Positions 34,152 to 43,081 of a stretch of DNA of 64,000 nt are shown piece after piece. Source of the DNA: Chitinophaga silvisoli (GTDB lineage Bacteria > Bacteroidota > Bacteroidia > Chitinophagales > Chitinophagaceae); contig NZ_QTJV01000002.1 of NCBI RefSeq assembly GCF_003412465.1, forward strand, positions 930,001 to 994,000, read 5' to 3'. The stretch's first letter is position 1. Each line of letters starts with the position of its first letter. The position numbers were made by a program, and so were the translations under genes. Under the pieces are notes generated by a model. The model saw only the letters and a list, made by a program, of their open reading frames with translations. It had not been told where the DNA came from and ran no database searches.

Positions 34152-35555
34152 ATGTTTGTAAAGCAACTGTATACTAATTGCTTATCGGAAGCTGCCTACT
34201 TTATAGAGTCGGAAGGTGAAGCTGTTGTGATAGATCCCCTGCGGGATATCGATGCATATCTCGACCTCGCCAAAGAGCGCAATGCCACTATAAAGTATAT
34301 TTTCGAAACACACTTCCATGCTGATTTCGTATCAGGTCATCTGGATCTGGCTGCCGCTACGCAGGCACCTATCGTTTATGGACCTGAAGCTGTAACCAGC
34401 TTTCCTATTTATAAAGCAAAAGACGGAGAGGAATTCAGGATTGGAAAACTGCGCCTGCAGGTCATTCATACACCCGGCCATACACTGGAATCTACCTGTT
34501 ATCTGCTACTGGACGAACAGGGGCAGCCTGCCAGCCTGTTTACAGGTGATACCCTCTTTGTAGGCGATGTAGGTCGTCCTGACCTCTTCAGCGGTAACCT
34601 GACCAAAGAAGAACTGGCAGGTCTGCTTTACGACTCCCTCAATAATAAGATCAAAACCTTGCCTGATAACGTAACCGTTTATCCTGCTCACGGGCCGGGT
34701 TCTTCCTGTGGTAAGAATCTGGGTCCGAATACTTTCAGCACCCTGGGCGAGGAGAAAGCGACTAACTACGCATTGCTGGCGAACGATAAAGCTTCTTTCG
34801 TAGCTGAGGTAACGGATGGTCTGACTACACCTCCATCTTATTTCCCGATCAATGCACGAATTAACAAGGAAGGTTATGATGCGCTGCAGGAAGTAATGGA
34901 AAAAGCGAATCAGCCATTGAGTGTAGAAGCATTTAAAGCGAAAGTGAAGGAAGGTATTGGTATCCTGGATACACGCCCTGCTACAGAATTTGCAAATGGA
35001 TTTGTACCAGGTTCACTCAGCATCGGACTGGAAGGCCGCTTTGCAGAGTGGGCAGGCAGTCTGCTGAACTTTGAGCAGGATATCGTACTGGTGACCACTC
35101 CTGGGCAGGAAGAAGAAACTATCATTCGTCTGGCGCGTGTAGGCTTCGATCATGTAGTAGGTTACCTGCAGGGTGGCTATGAAGCCTGGATTGCTGCCGG
35201 TGAAAAGCATGATATGATCATCAACGTTGAGCCTGATGAACTGGCTATGGATATTCCTCATGATCCCAACCTGGTGATCCTGGATGTACGTAAACCAGCT
35301 GAGTTTGCCGATGGCCATATTAAGGATGCAATAAACCTGACCCTCAGTGATATGACAGATCCGGGTAACCTGGGTGATTTCGATGAGAATCATAACCTGT
35401 ATGTACACTGTCAGGGTGGTTACAGAAGTATTATTGCCTGCTCTATCCTGAAGAGAGAAGGTATTCACAACCTGCGTAATGTGGAAGGTGGTTTCAACAA
35501 TATGAAGGGCACTAACGGACTGGAAGTGGTGAAGGAAACGAACGTACTGAATTAA
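34152..35555 (+). CDS. MBL-fold persulfide dioxygenase-like protein fused to two rhodanese domains
   Basis: The 467-residue protein has an ETHE1-like metallo-beta-lactamase domain (~1-215) with the iron-site motifs THFHADFVSGH, HTPGHT and FTGDTLFVGDVGRPDL. Two rhodanese domains follow. The first (~255-355) lacks the active-site Cys (the loop is TTPGQEE); the second (~365-460) has it in YVHCQGGYRS. Such fusions oxidise glutathione- or other persulfides to sulfite and pass sulfur between domains in the cytosol. The start is ATG 34152; the longer frame begins in the promoter. A terminator follows. Substrate is inferred from the family. Confidence 0.9.
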   Translation: MFVKQLYTNCLSEAAYFIESEGEAVVIDPLRDIDAYLDLAKERNATIKYIFETHFHADFVSGHLDLAAATQAPIVYGPEAVTSFPIYKAKDGEEFRIGKLRLQVIHTPGHTLESTCYLLLDEQGQPASLFTGDTLFVGDVGRPDLFSGNLTKEELAGLLYDSLNNKIKTLPDNVTVYPAHGPGSSCGKNLGPNTFSTLGEEKATNYALLANDKASFVAEVTDGLTTPPSYFPINARINKEGYDALQEVMEKANQPLSVEAFKAKVKEGIGILDTRPATEFANGFVPGSLSIGLEGRFAEWAGSLLNFEQDIVLVTTPGQEEETIIRLARVGFDHVVGYLQGGYEAWIAAGEKHDMIINVEPDELAMDIPHDPNLVILDVRKPAEFADGHIKDAINLTLSDMTDPGNLGDFDENHNLYVHCQGGYRSIIACSILKREGIHNLRNVEGGFNNMKGTNGLEVVKETNVLN

Positions 35556-35576
35556 TAAACTTATTACAAAATCGTT

Positions 35577-35612
35577 TAAAAAGGATCGTGCCAGGTGTAC
35601 GGTCCTTTTTTT
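35577..35612 (+). terminator. Terminator of the persulfide dioxygenase-like gene
   Basis: Arms AAAGGATCGT/ACGGTCCTTT (one G:U pair) around a 9-nt loop, then seven T. Confidence 0.85.
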
Positions 35613-35661
35613 ATGAAGGGAGGGTATGCTTTTTGACCATAAATGAAAAAAAGTACTTCCT

Positions 35662-36471
35662 ATGGGCAAACAACTACAAGGACAGGTGGCGCTGGTCACC
35701 GGTAGCAGTACGGGCATTGGGGCTGCTGTAGCACGGGCGTTGGCAGAGGCAGGCGCTGCTGTAATTATCAACTATCATAGTGACAAAAGCAAGGGGGATG
35801 CTGAAGAAATCCTGGAGGAAATTAAATCTGCCGGGGGGGATGGTTTCGTACATCAATGTGACATCAGTAAGGAAGAGGAAGTGCTGAATATGTTCTCAGC
35901 AATCTTATCCCGATATGGTACGCTTGATATTGCGGTGACTAATGCCGGCATTCAGCAGGATGCCCCCTTCCTGGAGATGACCCTGGAACAGTGGAATGCG
36001 GTGATTGGCACTAACCTTACAGGACAATTCCTTTGTGCCCGTGAGGCAGCCAAAGAATTTAAAAGAAGGGGTGTAGACGGCTCCCGCTCAAAAGCTGCCG
36101 GAAAAATCATTTGTATGAGTAGTGTGCATGAAGTGATACCCTGGGCGGGCCATGTAAATTATGCTGCCAGTAAGGGAGGTGTGAAATTACTCATGCAATC
36201 TATGGCACAGGAATTGGCTCCGTATAAAATAAGAGTGAACAGCCTGGCTCCCGGTGCCATCAAAACACGTATCAACAAGGATGCGTGGGATACCCCGGAA
36301 GACGAAAAGAAATTATTGGAACTCATACCTTATGGCAGGATAGGAGCACCGGAAGATATAGCTAAAGCAGCCGTATGGCTGGCGAGTGATGAGAGCGATT
36401 ATGTGACAGGAACTACCTTATTTATTGATGGAGGAATGACCCTTTATCCCGGCTTCGCCGACAATGGATAG
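35662..36471 (+). CDS. Glucose 1-dehydrogenase-type short-chain dehydrogenase
   Basis: The 269-residue protein is a classical SDR: cofactor loop TGSSTGIG (13-20), NAG (94-96) and catalytic Ser154, Tyr167 and Lys171. The region around the active site (CMSSVHEVIPWAGHVNYAASKGG) and the end (TLFIDGGMTLYPGF) match Bacillus glucose 1-dehydrogenase almost word for word, which points to beta-D-glucose oxidation to gluconolactone with NAD(P). Acidic/basic residues after the second strand (NYHSDKSK) are compatible with NADP use. The BON lipoprotein follows after 28 nt. Confidence 0.9.
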   Translation: MGKQLQGQVALVTGSSTGIGAAVARALAEAGAAVIINYHSDKSKGDAEEILEEIKSAGGDGFVHQCDISKEEEVLNMFSAILSRYGTLDIAVTNAGIQQDAPFLEMTLEQWNAVIGTNLTGQFLCAREAAKEFKRRGVDGSRSKAAGKIICMSSVHEVIPWAGHVNYAASKGGVKLLMQSMAQELAPYKIRVNSLAPGAIKTRINKDAWDTPEDEKKLLELIPYGRIGAPEDIAKAAVWLASDESDYVTGTTLFIDGGMTLYPGFADNG

Positions 36472-36499
36472 AGCATTTTAGTATTTAAAAATTTTAACC

Positions 36500-36811
36500 A
36501 TGGATCGTAAATCTTTATTGATGGCCGCCAGTCTGCTGGTGGTAACAAGCCTGTACTCGTGCCAGCCCGGAGATGATACTGTGAAGCTGGCCGTAATTGA
36601 TAAACTGAATAATTCCCCCGGCATCACAGCCCAGGTAAAAGACGGTGTTGTAGACCTGAACGGCGAAGTGCCCAATGACAGCGCCAAAGTAGCAGCAGAA
36701 GATGCCGTGAAGAAAATAAACGGCGTAAAAGCTGTGAATAACAACATTATGGTGGAACCCGTAATACCCCCACCACCTCCGATGCCTGAAGATACCGGTG
36801 GACAGCAATAA
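36500..36811 (+). CDS. BON-domain lipoprotein
   Basis: The 103-residue protein has a lipoprotein signal (LLVVTSLYSC, lipidated Cys21) and one BON domain (~28-88, LAVIDKLNNSPGITAQVKDGVVDLNGEVPND...AVKKINGVKAVNNNI), followed by a Pro-rich tail. BON domains bind phospholipid or envelope components and are often in osmotic-stress proteins such as OsmY. It probably sits on the periplasmic side of a membrane and may be co-transcribed with the glucose dehydrogenase gene. Confidence 0.88.
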   Translation: MDRKSLLMAASLLVVTSLYSCQPGDDTVKLAVIDKLNNSPGITAQVKDGVVDLNGEVPNDSAKVAAEDAVKKINGVKAVNNNIMVEPVIPPPPPMPEDTGGQQ

Positions 36812-36822
36812 AATGAATATTT

Positions 36823-36858
36823 ATAAGGAGAGAGTTCCCTACGGAACTCTCTCCTTAT
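36823..36858. terminator. Bidirectional terminator between the BON gene and the acyltransferase gene
   Basis: Perfect 16-bp stem (36823-36838 with 36843-36858), loop CTAC, T-rich on the plus side. Confidence 0.85.
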
Positions 36859-36875
36859 TTCTTTCTTATAGTTTT

Positions 36876-37736
36876 TTATTGCCCGTTATAGCGATGTTTC
36901 CACCTTCTGTGGCTCCATACCCACACATCCGGTTGCTCCAGGATGTTATGTTCCAGGTACCTTACAAAGGTTTCTGTCACCTTGCCTTCTGGTTCCTGTT
37001 GTGGATGATCAAATGCCAGTTTTAAGGTAGCATGGTAATATCCTCTTCTCACTTTTCGGATATCCACGAATACCACGGGGGTATCGTTTCTTCTCGCACT
37101 CATTTCCGGTCCTTTGTAGAATGCCGTCATCCTGTTCAGAAAAGGGAACCAGTAGCTTCGGCGGGGATTACCCGGGTTCTGGTCCGCCACCAGTGCAATG
37201 AGGTGCTGTTTATGCTGCCAGGGAGCCATGGCCTCCTTGATGTCATTGGCTGGAATCAGTACGGTGCCTGACTTCTCCCGGAAATGACGGAAAAAACGAT
37301 CTGCAGATTTGTTGGTGAGCGGCATGTATACTACGAGGAAGGGGAACCCCACCCGCTGCATACAAAATACGTTGGCCCATTCCCAGTTGAAATTATGGCC
37401 TAAATGTAGCTGACAACTTTTGCCCTGTGCATAGAGCTCATGCAATACCGTTAAATCGCATTTAAAGCGCTTTTCCAGCTCCTTTTTGCTCATGGTGAGC
37501 AGTTTGACTGTCTCCACAGTCATATCCGTCAGATTACGGTAATAACTCCTCGCCAGCTTCGTAATTTCAGCAGGAGATTTTTCCGGGAATGACTGCCGGA
37601 GATTATCAAATACAATCTTTTTCCGGTAGCCGGCCAGGTAGTAAATAATGAGGTATAACCCATCGCTGATGAGGTATAACAGCCACAATGGCAATATTGA
37701 TATGGCATATGTAAATGCCAGTATTAAATAGTACAT
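36876..37736 (-). CDS. Lipid A biosynthesis acyltransferase (LpxL/HtrB family)
   Basis: The 286-residue protein has an N-terminal membrane segment (~4-35) and the LpxL-type catalytic motif LGHNFNWEW (His113 with the acidic residue five positions on), plus VADQNPGNPRRSYWFPFLNR as the acceptor loop. These inner-membrane enzymes add a secondary acyl chain to lipid A. It follows nadB by 19 nt on the same strand, so it is probably co-transcribed. Confidence 0.88.
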   Translation of the reverse strand: MYYLILAFTYAISILPLWLLYLISDGLYLIIYYLAGYRKKIVFDNLRQSFPEKSPAEITKLARSYYRNLTDMTVETVKLLTMSKKELEKRFKCDLTVLHELYAQGKSCQLHLGHNFNWEWANVFCMQRVGFPFLVVYMPLTNKSADRFFRHFREKSGTVLIPANDIKEAMAPWQHKQHLIALVADQNPGNPRRSYWFPFLNRMTAFYKGPEMSARRNDTPVVFVDIRKVRRGYYHATLKLAFDHPQQEPEGKVTETFVRYLEHNILEQPDVWVWSHRRWKHRYNGQ

Positions 37737-37755
37737 CTCTACTTAGCAACAAATT

Positions 37756-39354
37756 CTATAACACAATGTTTTGTACCAGCGCGCTCTTATTTGGATAATC
37801 AGTATTGAAATGAAGACCTCTGCTTTCTTTACGGAAGGAAGCACTTTTTACGATCAGATAACCTACGGTGATCAGGTTTCGCAGCTCACACAATTGTGGA
37901 GATACTTCTGTTTTTTCGTAGAGGCTTTCTGTTTCTTCGTGAAGGATATCCAGTCTGCGAATCGCTCTTTGAATACGTTCGTTTGTACGTACGATACCCA
38001 GGTAATCGCTCATGATCTGCTTCAGTTCCTTCAGGCTCTGGGTAATGAGGATCATTTCCTTGGGAGCCGTGGTGCCTGCTGCATTCCAGTCTGGCACGTC
38101 TTCTTTAAATGAGATTGAATCGATCCTGTCTACCGCTGTAAGGTAACAACGATGTGCGAATACCATGGCTTCCAGCAGTGAATTGGACGCAAGGCGGTTA
38201 GCACCATGTAATCCTGTGCTGGAGCATTCGCCGCAGGCATACAAATTCTTGATGCTCGTGCAGCCATGTTCATTTACCTTGATTCCACCACAGCTATAGT
38301 GAGCTGCGGGGGCTACAGGTATCATGTCCTTCTTCACATCTATACCGGATGCCAGGCATTTCTCATAGATATTGGGGAAGTGGTGTATGAATTTCTCCAT
38401 ATCCATATGGCGGCAATCGAGGTATACATGTTCTGTACCTGTGATCTTCATCTCGCTGTCTATTGCTCTGGCTACGATATCGCGGGGAGCAAGGGAGAGA
38501 CGGGGATCGTATTTATGCATGAAGTCTTCGCCGTGTATATTGCGCAGTATACCACCATCGCCACGTACTGCTTCGGTGATCAGGAAGGCATTGTTTACGC
38601 CAGGCTGATAGAGGGCGGTAGGGTGAAACTGTATGAACTCCATGTTTTCGATTCTACCCTTGGCACGGTATACCATGGCCACTCCATCGCCGGAGGCGAT
38701 AGTAGGATTGGTTGTGCTGCGATACACTTGTCCGTTGCCACCAGTGGCCAGCACGGTGATGCGGCTCAGGATCTTTTCTATCTTGTTTGTAAGGAGGTTC
38801 AATACGTATACGCCATAACATTCTATATCAGGCGTAGCCTTGGTCACCAGGTAGCCCAGGTGGTGCTGGGTGATGAGGTCTACCACGAAGCAGTGAGTGA
38901 CCAGTTCGATATTTGGGCGCTGTTTAACGGCTGCCAGCAGGGCTCTTTCTATTTCATAACCGGTGATGTCCTTGTAGTGGATCACCCGGAATTCGGAGTG
39001 CCCGCCTTCTCTGCCCAGGGCAAAGTCACCACCGGGATTTTTATCAAAGTTGGTTCCCCATTCTATGATCTCGTTTACCCGTTCCGGTCCTTCCTTCACT
39101 ACGATTTCCACGATTTTCTCGTTGCACAGGCCATCGCCGGCAATCAGCGTATCCTCTATGTGCTTGGCAAAGCTGTCATTTTCAAGATCATTCACTACGG
39201 CTACGCCACCCTGGGCATACTTTGTATTTGTTTCGTCTTCCTGGGTCTTAGTGATAATGGTGATCTTCTTATCTGGACAGGCACCTGCCACTTTGAGCGC
39301 ATAGGTTAATCCTGCGATGCCGGAACCGATCACTAAAAAGTCTGTCTGTTGCAT
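37756..39354 (-). CDS. nadB: L-aspartate oxidase
   Basis: The 532-residue flavoprotein converts L-aspartate to iminoaspartate, the first step of de novo NAD synthesis. FAD motif GSGIAGLTYAL is at the start, followed by FHPTALYQPG, the catalytic-domain SLAPRDIVARAID, AAHYSCGGIKVNEHG and GECSSTGLHGANRLASNSLLEA, with the helical C-terminal domain complete. A -7 box TACATTTG ends 19 nt before its ATG. nadA and nadC are not nearby. Confidence 0.96.
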   Translation of the reverse strand: MQQTDFLVIGSGIAGLTYALKVAGACPDKKITIITKTQEDETNTKYAQGGVAVVNDLENDSFAKHIEDTLIAGDGLCNEKIVEIVVKEGPERVNEIIEWGTNFDKNPGGDFALGREGGHSEFRVIHYKDITGYEIERALLAAVKQRPNIELVTHCFVVDLITQHHLGYLVTKATPDIECYGVYVLNLLTNKIEKILSRITVLATGGNGQVYRSTTNPTIASGDGVAMVYRAKGRIENMEFIQFHPTALYQPGVNNAFLITEAVRGDGGILRNIHGEDFMHKYDPRLSLAPRDIVARAIDSEMKITGTEHVYLDCRHMDMEKFIHHFPNIYEKCLASGIDVKKDMIPVAPAAHYSCGGIKVNEHGCTSIKNLYACGECSSTGLHGANRLASNSLLEAMVFAHRCYLTAVDRIDSISFKEDVPDWNAAGTTAPKEMILITQSLKELKQIMSDYLGIVRTNERIQRAIRRLDILHEETESLYEKTEVSPQLCELRNLITVGYLIVKSASFRKESRGLHFNTDYPNKSALVQNIVL

Positions 39355-39373
39355 AATAACTCATCTAGCGAAT

Positions 39374-39381
39374 CAAATGTA
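39374..39381 (-). promoter_or_regulatory. nadB promoter, -7 box
   Basis: CAAATGTA on the plus strand is TACATTTG on the minus strand. Confidence 0.5.
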
Positions 39382-39399
39382 CGGTATATTACCGGATTG

Positions 39400-40080
39400 T
39401 TACCTGATTGCGTAAGGGACACCCTGCTTTTGCCAGATATAACGGGTAGCACCATAGACGAGGCCGTAATTGGCTAAACCGTAGCAAAGCATGCTAAGTG
39501 AAGGGGAGGAGAGTGCCAGCGCGGCACCCGCAATGAGAAAGGAAATTCCTGCCAGGCAATACCAGCCATAGGGTTGTTCCCGGAGGCGAAAGGCATGCAT
39601 GACCGACTGAAGGGCAATGGAAGCTGTGAACATACAAAGCACCACCTGCCAAACCATGCCCTTAGCTTCCAGGCGGGGAAGGAGGTAGAAAAAGATAGCC
39701 AGGCCCAGGGCTTCTGTCAGGAAGATAAAGGCCCATTTGCAGGTAGGCAATGGATAATTGGTATACCGGATCTTGAGGAAGAAAGCAATATATACAAGAT
39801 GAACAAGCGGTATAGAAGCGACGGCGAGAACGTGGACCTGAGGTGGACTTGTTATGGACCTGAGGAGGACCTGGGGAGGAATCGTGAGCGCTATACCTAT
39901 TACTAACAGCACTCTAAGCATCATGGGGGTAAAACGGGTTCCTTTCAGGAAAAATACCACCGACAACACCGCCAACAGCGTCATTGAAAGCTGCATTAAA
40001 AAGAAGGAATCAACAATACAGCCCCAGAGCAGTATTGGCATTATACTCCAATTCAGACTGTTAAAGACAACAGGTTTCAT
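39400..40080 (-). CDS. Multi-pass membrane protein, possibly YhhN/TMEM86-like
   Basis: The 226-residue protein has about seven to eight hydrophobic segments and no soluble domain. Two parts resemble the YhhN (lysoplasmalogenase) family: VASIPLVHLVYIAFFLK, compared with the family's aFl-aHl-Yi pattern, and ISFLIAGAALALSSPSLSM followed by CYGLANYGLVYG, compared with GALLFviSDslLa...YylAQ. The catalytic acids of that family are not clearly present. It lies 17 nt after the histidine kinase gene, but a perfect -7 box (40085-40092) ends 4 nt before its ATG. The call is a weak structural guess. Confidence 0.6.
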   Translation of the reverse strand: MKPVVFNSLNWSIMPILLWGCIVDSFFLMQLSMTLLAVLSVVFFLKGTRFTPMMLRVLLVIGIALTIPPQVLLRSITSPPQVHVLAVASIPLVHLVYIAFFLKIRYTNYPLPTCKWAFIFLTEALGLAIFFYLLPRLEAKGMVWQVVLCMFTASIALQSVMHAFRLREQPYGWYCLAGISFLIAGAALALSSPSLSMLCYGLANYGLVYGATRYIWQKQGVPYAIR

Positions 40081-40084
40081 GTTG

Positions 40085-40092
40085 CAAACATA
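40085..40092 (-). promoter_or_regulatory. -7 box immediately before the membrane protein gene
   Basis: CAAACATA on the plus strand is TATGTTTG on the minus strand, in the 17-nt gap after the kinase gene. Confidence 0.5.
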
Positions 40093-40097
40093 TGAAA

Positions 40098-41435
40098 TTA
40101 CACTGTAGTCAGGATGACATTAAATGTAGTGCCGTTATTGCTGGTACTATTTACCTTCAATTGCCCGCCATGCAGCTGGATGATTTGCTGGGAGAGGCTT
40201 AGGCCGATACCACTGCCTTTTCGCTTGGTGGTATAAAAAGGGATGAAGATTTTATTGATCGCATCTGCATCTATACCCGGACCATTGTCGGAAATGGATA
40301 TACAAACCTGGTTGGAAGTAGTCATGGTCGCTGTGATTTTGATCTCCGGGCGTGCGGTATGTTCCAGGGCATCCATCGCATTCCTGATCAGGTTGATCAG
40401 CACCATTTGCAACTGGGCACTGTCTGCATGAATTTCTGCACCTGCAGAATCTACTTCAAACTGGTAATAAATACCTGCCTGTTTAAGATCGGATTGCAGC
40501 AGGTTGCTCACTACGGTAATCAGTTCCTTGATATTGACATCTGTGAATTGTGGCTTGGGCAGGGTGGTATAATCTCTATAGGCATTCACAAAGTTCATGA
40601 TGCCTTTACTCCGGCTTTTGATTGTTTCAAGCGCTTCCATCAGGTCTGTAATAGCTTCCGGCTGGTGACTGTCAGGTGCTATATCCTGCTCTATTATATC
40701 CTGCATGGTGCTGATGAGGGATACGATAGGGGTGACGGAGTTCATTATTTCATGGCGAAGGATTTTGGTCAGGTTTTGCCAGGCTTCCAGTTCTTTTTGC
40801 TGTAGTTCTGCATGGATGTTTTGCAGGGAAATCAGTTTGACCAGGCGACCCTGCAGGCGTACGGTAGCTGCCTGAATAGACAACTGCTGCTCATTGCGGG
40901 TACGATACAGGATTTTATTGCCAGAGTGCACCTGAAGCAGCAATTCAGGTAAATCGGGGTGTGCTGACCTGAGCTCCGCAATGTTGCGCAGGCGATAGAT
41001 ACCCAGCAAGCGGAAAGCTGCTGGATTGATCAGTTCTATCCTTCCTTCAGCATCAAATGATAGTACCCCGATACTGATATGCTGTACGATAGTATCTATA
41101 TATTTCAGGTTTGCTTCTTTTTCTGCCCTCGTCTGCCTGAAGGCTTCCAGCACTTCGTTGAACTGGTAGTTGAGTGCCTGGAAGCTTTTGCCCATTTTGT
41201 TGTCAGCACTGAACCGGATAGAGAAATCTTCGTAGCGGATGGATTCGAGAAAAAGGGTGAGTTTCCTGTTGATCCTGTTCATGTAGTAATACATTCCATA
41301 GATCTGCAGGCAGATCAGGGCGATGATGGCCAGGCCCGGAATGGGGCCCAGTGTTCTCCATACTTCCACACCGGCAATAGTGCTGGCAGTGAGCAGGAGT
41401 ATGCGCAGGAATATATTGATACTGAACCGGTTCAT
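40098..41435 (-). CDS. Membrane sensor histidine kinase (NtrY-like)
   Basis: The 445-residue kinase has two closely spaced N-terminal membrane segments (~8-26 and ~30-50) with almost no periplasmic loop, a HAMP-like linker, a PAS domain (~105-205), the dimerisation/phosphoacceptor helix with His228 (ILRHEIMNSVTPI) and a HATPase domain (NLIRNAMDAL, DNGPGID, GSGIGLSLS). The short periplasmic part suggests sensing in the membrane or through PAS. Its ATG follows the regulator's stop without a gap (TAAATG), so the pair is translationally coupled. It should phosphorylate the sigma-54 activator encoded just upstream. Confidence 0.92.
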   Translation of the reverse strand: MNRFSINIFLRILLLTASTIAGVEVWRTLGPIPGLAIIALICLQIYGMYYYMNRINRKLTLFLESIRYEDFSIRFSADNKMGKSFQALNYQFNEVLEAFRQTRAEKEANLKYIDTIVQHISIGVLSFDAEGRIELINPAAFRLLGIYRLRNIAELRSAHPDLPELLLQVHSGNKILYRTRNEQQLSIQAATVRLQGRLVKLISLQNIHAELQQKELEAWQNLTKILRHEIMNSVTPIVSLISTMQDIIEQDIAPDSHQPEAITDLMEALETIKSRSKGIMNFVNAYRDYTTLPKPQFTDVNIKELITVVSNLLQSDLKQAGIYYQFEVDSAGAEIHADSAQLQMVLINLIRNAMDALEHTARPEIKITATMTTSNQVCISISDNGPGIDADAINKIFIPFYTTKRKGSGIGLSLSQQIIQLHGGQLKVNSTSNNGTTFNVILTTV

Positions 41436-42791
41436 TTAGATATTATATTTTTCCAGTCTTCTGTAGAGGGCAGCTCTGCTGAGGCCCAGCTCTTTAGCGG
41501 CTTCTGTAATGTTGCCATTACATTTTTTCATGGCCTGGGTGATGATGTTGCGTTCCATTTCTTCCAGGTTATAGCCGGTGTTCAGCTGGGTTTCCTGTAC
41601 CGGGTTTTTCACAAATACATCTTTGGCCTGTAGTACTTTGCCCTGAGAAAGGATGACAGCCCGCTCCATGGCGTGTTGCAGTTCCCGGATATTTCCCGGC
41701 CAGTCATATGTTAATAACTGTTGAATGAGGGATTCGTGCAGACTATTCACCGGGCGTTTGTACTTACTACTATAGAGTTGCAGGAAGTGTTCTGCCAGTG
41801 GGATAATGTCTTCCTGCCTTTCTCTGAGGGGAGGGAGCTGGATTTCAATGGTATTGATACGGTAGAGTAAATCCTGGCGGAACAGGTATTGGGCCGCCAT
41901 TTGTTGAATATTGCGGTTGGTGGCGCAGATCAGCCGGACATCTACCGGGATGGCTTTGTTACTGCCTACTTTGGTCACAGCCCTGTTTTGCAGTACGGTG
42001 AGCAGTTTTGCCTGGAGCGGGAGGGAGATGTTGCCCAATTCATCCAGGAAGATGGTTCCTTTATTGGCTTCTTCAAACCGGCCCACCCTGTCTTCGCGGG
42101 CATCCGTAAAGGCACCTTTTACATGGCCAAACAGTTCGCTTTCAAACAGGCTTTCGCTAATGGCTCCGAGGTCTACGCTCACGAAAGGGTGAGGACTGCG
42201 ATGGGAGAGCTGGTGAATATGCCTGGCCAGCATATCCTTGCCTGTACCATTTTCACCAAGTATAAGCACATTGGCATCGGTGCCGGCTACCCTTGCAGCA
42301 GTATCGAGTACAGCCAGCATAGCGGGGCTATTGCCTATGATTGAACTTGTATTGTTAGTGACAGGGGAGGGGGGAGTAACCTTTTCTTTCTGCTGGTTTT
42401 TTTTATTATAGGCTGTCTGCATGGTGGCCAGGAGCTTTTCATTTTCCCAGGGTTTCAGCACAAAATCGGCTGCTCCGGCCTTGATGGCCCTGACTGCCAT
42501 TTCTACGTCGCCATAGGCGGTGAACATGACCACGGCAGCAGTCGGCTGAATGTCCAGAATTCTGTCCAGCCATTCAAAACCTTCCTTGCCGCTACTCAGG
42601 TCGCGGGTAAAGTTCATGTCCAGCAGGATCACGTCATATTCAAAGTTAGACACCAGGTAAGGGATCTTTTGGGGATTGCGTTCAAAATCTACCTGGCCGA
42701 AATGGCGTTTCAACAGGAGACGTGCTGCACGCAATACGTCCATATCATCATCTACTATCAGTATTTTACCAGGCAGTGTAGTCGTAGTCAT
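41436..42791 (-). CDS. Sigma-54-dependent response regulator (NtrC family), GAFTDA variant
   Basis: The 451-residue regulator has a receiver domain (acidic pocket Asp14-16, phosphoacceptor Asp58 in ILLDMNF), an AAA+ domain with Walker A GENGTGKD (179-186) and a Fis-type HTH at the end (EAAKELGLSRAALYRRLEKY). The loop that contacts sigma-54 reads GAFTDA (226-231) instead of GAFTGA. The start is ATG 42791; the longer frame adds 24 unlikely residues. It is divergent from the exporter operon at 43082, whose upstream region holds two 17-bp sites and a -24/-12-like promoter. Confidence 0.93.
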   Translation of the reverse strand: MTTTTLPGKILIVDDDMDVLRAARLLLKRHFGQVDFERNPQKIPYLVSNFEYDVILLDMNFTRDLSSGKEGFEWLDRILDIQPTAAVVMFTAYGDVEMAVRAIKAGAADFVLKPWENEKLLATMQTAYNKKNQQKEKVTPPSPVTNNTSSIIGNSPAMLAVLDTAARVAGTDANVLILGENGTGKDMLARHIHQLSHRSPHPFVSVDLGAISESLFESELFGHVKGAFTDAREDRVGRFEEANKGTIFLDELGNISLPLQAKLLTVLQNRAVTKVGSNKAIPVDVRLICATNRNIQQMAAQYLFRQDLLYRINTIEIQLPPLRERQEDIIPLAEHFLQLYSSKYKRPVNSLHESLIQQLLTYDWPGNIRELQHAMERAVILSQGKVLQAKDVFVKNPVQETQLNTGYNLEEMERNIITQAMKKCNGNITEAAKELGLSRAALYRRLEKYNI

Positions 42792-42942
42792 AACCAAATC
42801 AAATAAAATAAAAGTTGATAGAGCTCCGCAAACAATGTTCCCGACAATAAGTAATAAGAGCAAACGACTGCGGATGTGGCCACTGGCAATATTATAAAAA
42901 GATTTCGGTTTTCAGCAGTACTGGAGCAGGATTCAGGGAAAG

Positions 42943-42980
42943 TGTCCGGAATTGGACGTACGGTGTGCGGTACAGGACGT
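42943..42980 (+). promoter_or_regulatory. Tandem 17-bp sites, candidate activator binding sites
   Basis: TGTCCGGAATTGGACGT (42943-42959) and TGTGCGGTACAGGACGT (42964-42980) agree at 13 of 17 positions and start exactly 21 bp apart, two helical turns. The first contains the dyad GTCC-N6-GGAC. They lie 53-90 bp before the -24 element at 43033, the usual place for a sigma-54 enhancer. Confidence 0.55.
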
Positions 42981-43032
42981 TTTAAAAGCGGGTAATGCTT
43001 TGAAATGCTTTGCTGGTAAAGGGTTTCTGGCT

Positions 43033-43048
43033 TTGGCATGCCGGTTGT
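43033..43048 (+). promoter_or_regulatory. Candidate sigma-54 (-24/-12) promoter
   Basis: TTGGCAT, five bases, then TTGT; consensus is TTGGCAC-N5-TTGC. The -24 GG and the spacing fit; the -12 element has GT in place of GC. Transcription would start near 43060, ~22 nt before the ATG at 43082. Confidence 0.5.
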
Positions 43049-43081
43049 CTTACTGGGAATGCAAGTTTAGCACATTCACCT

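Noticed and set aside
38266-39309. 347-codon open frame on the plus strand
   Set aside because: Antisense to nadB with no family pattern.
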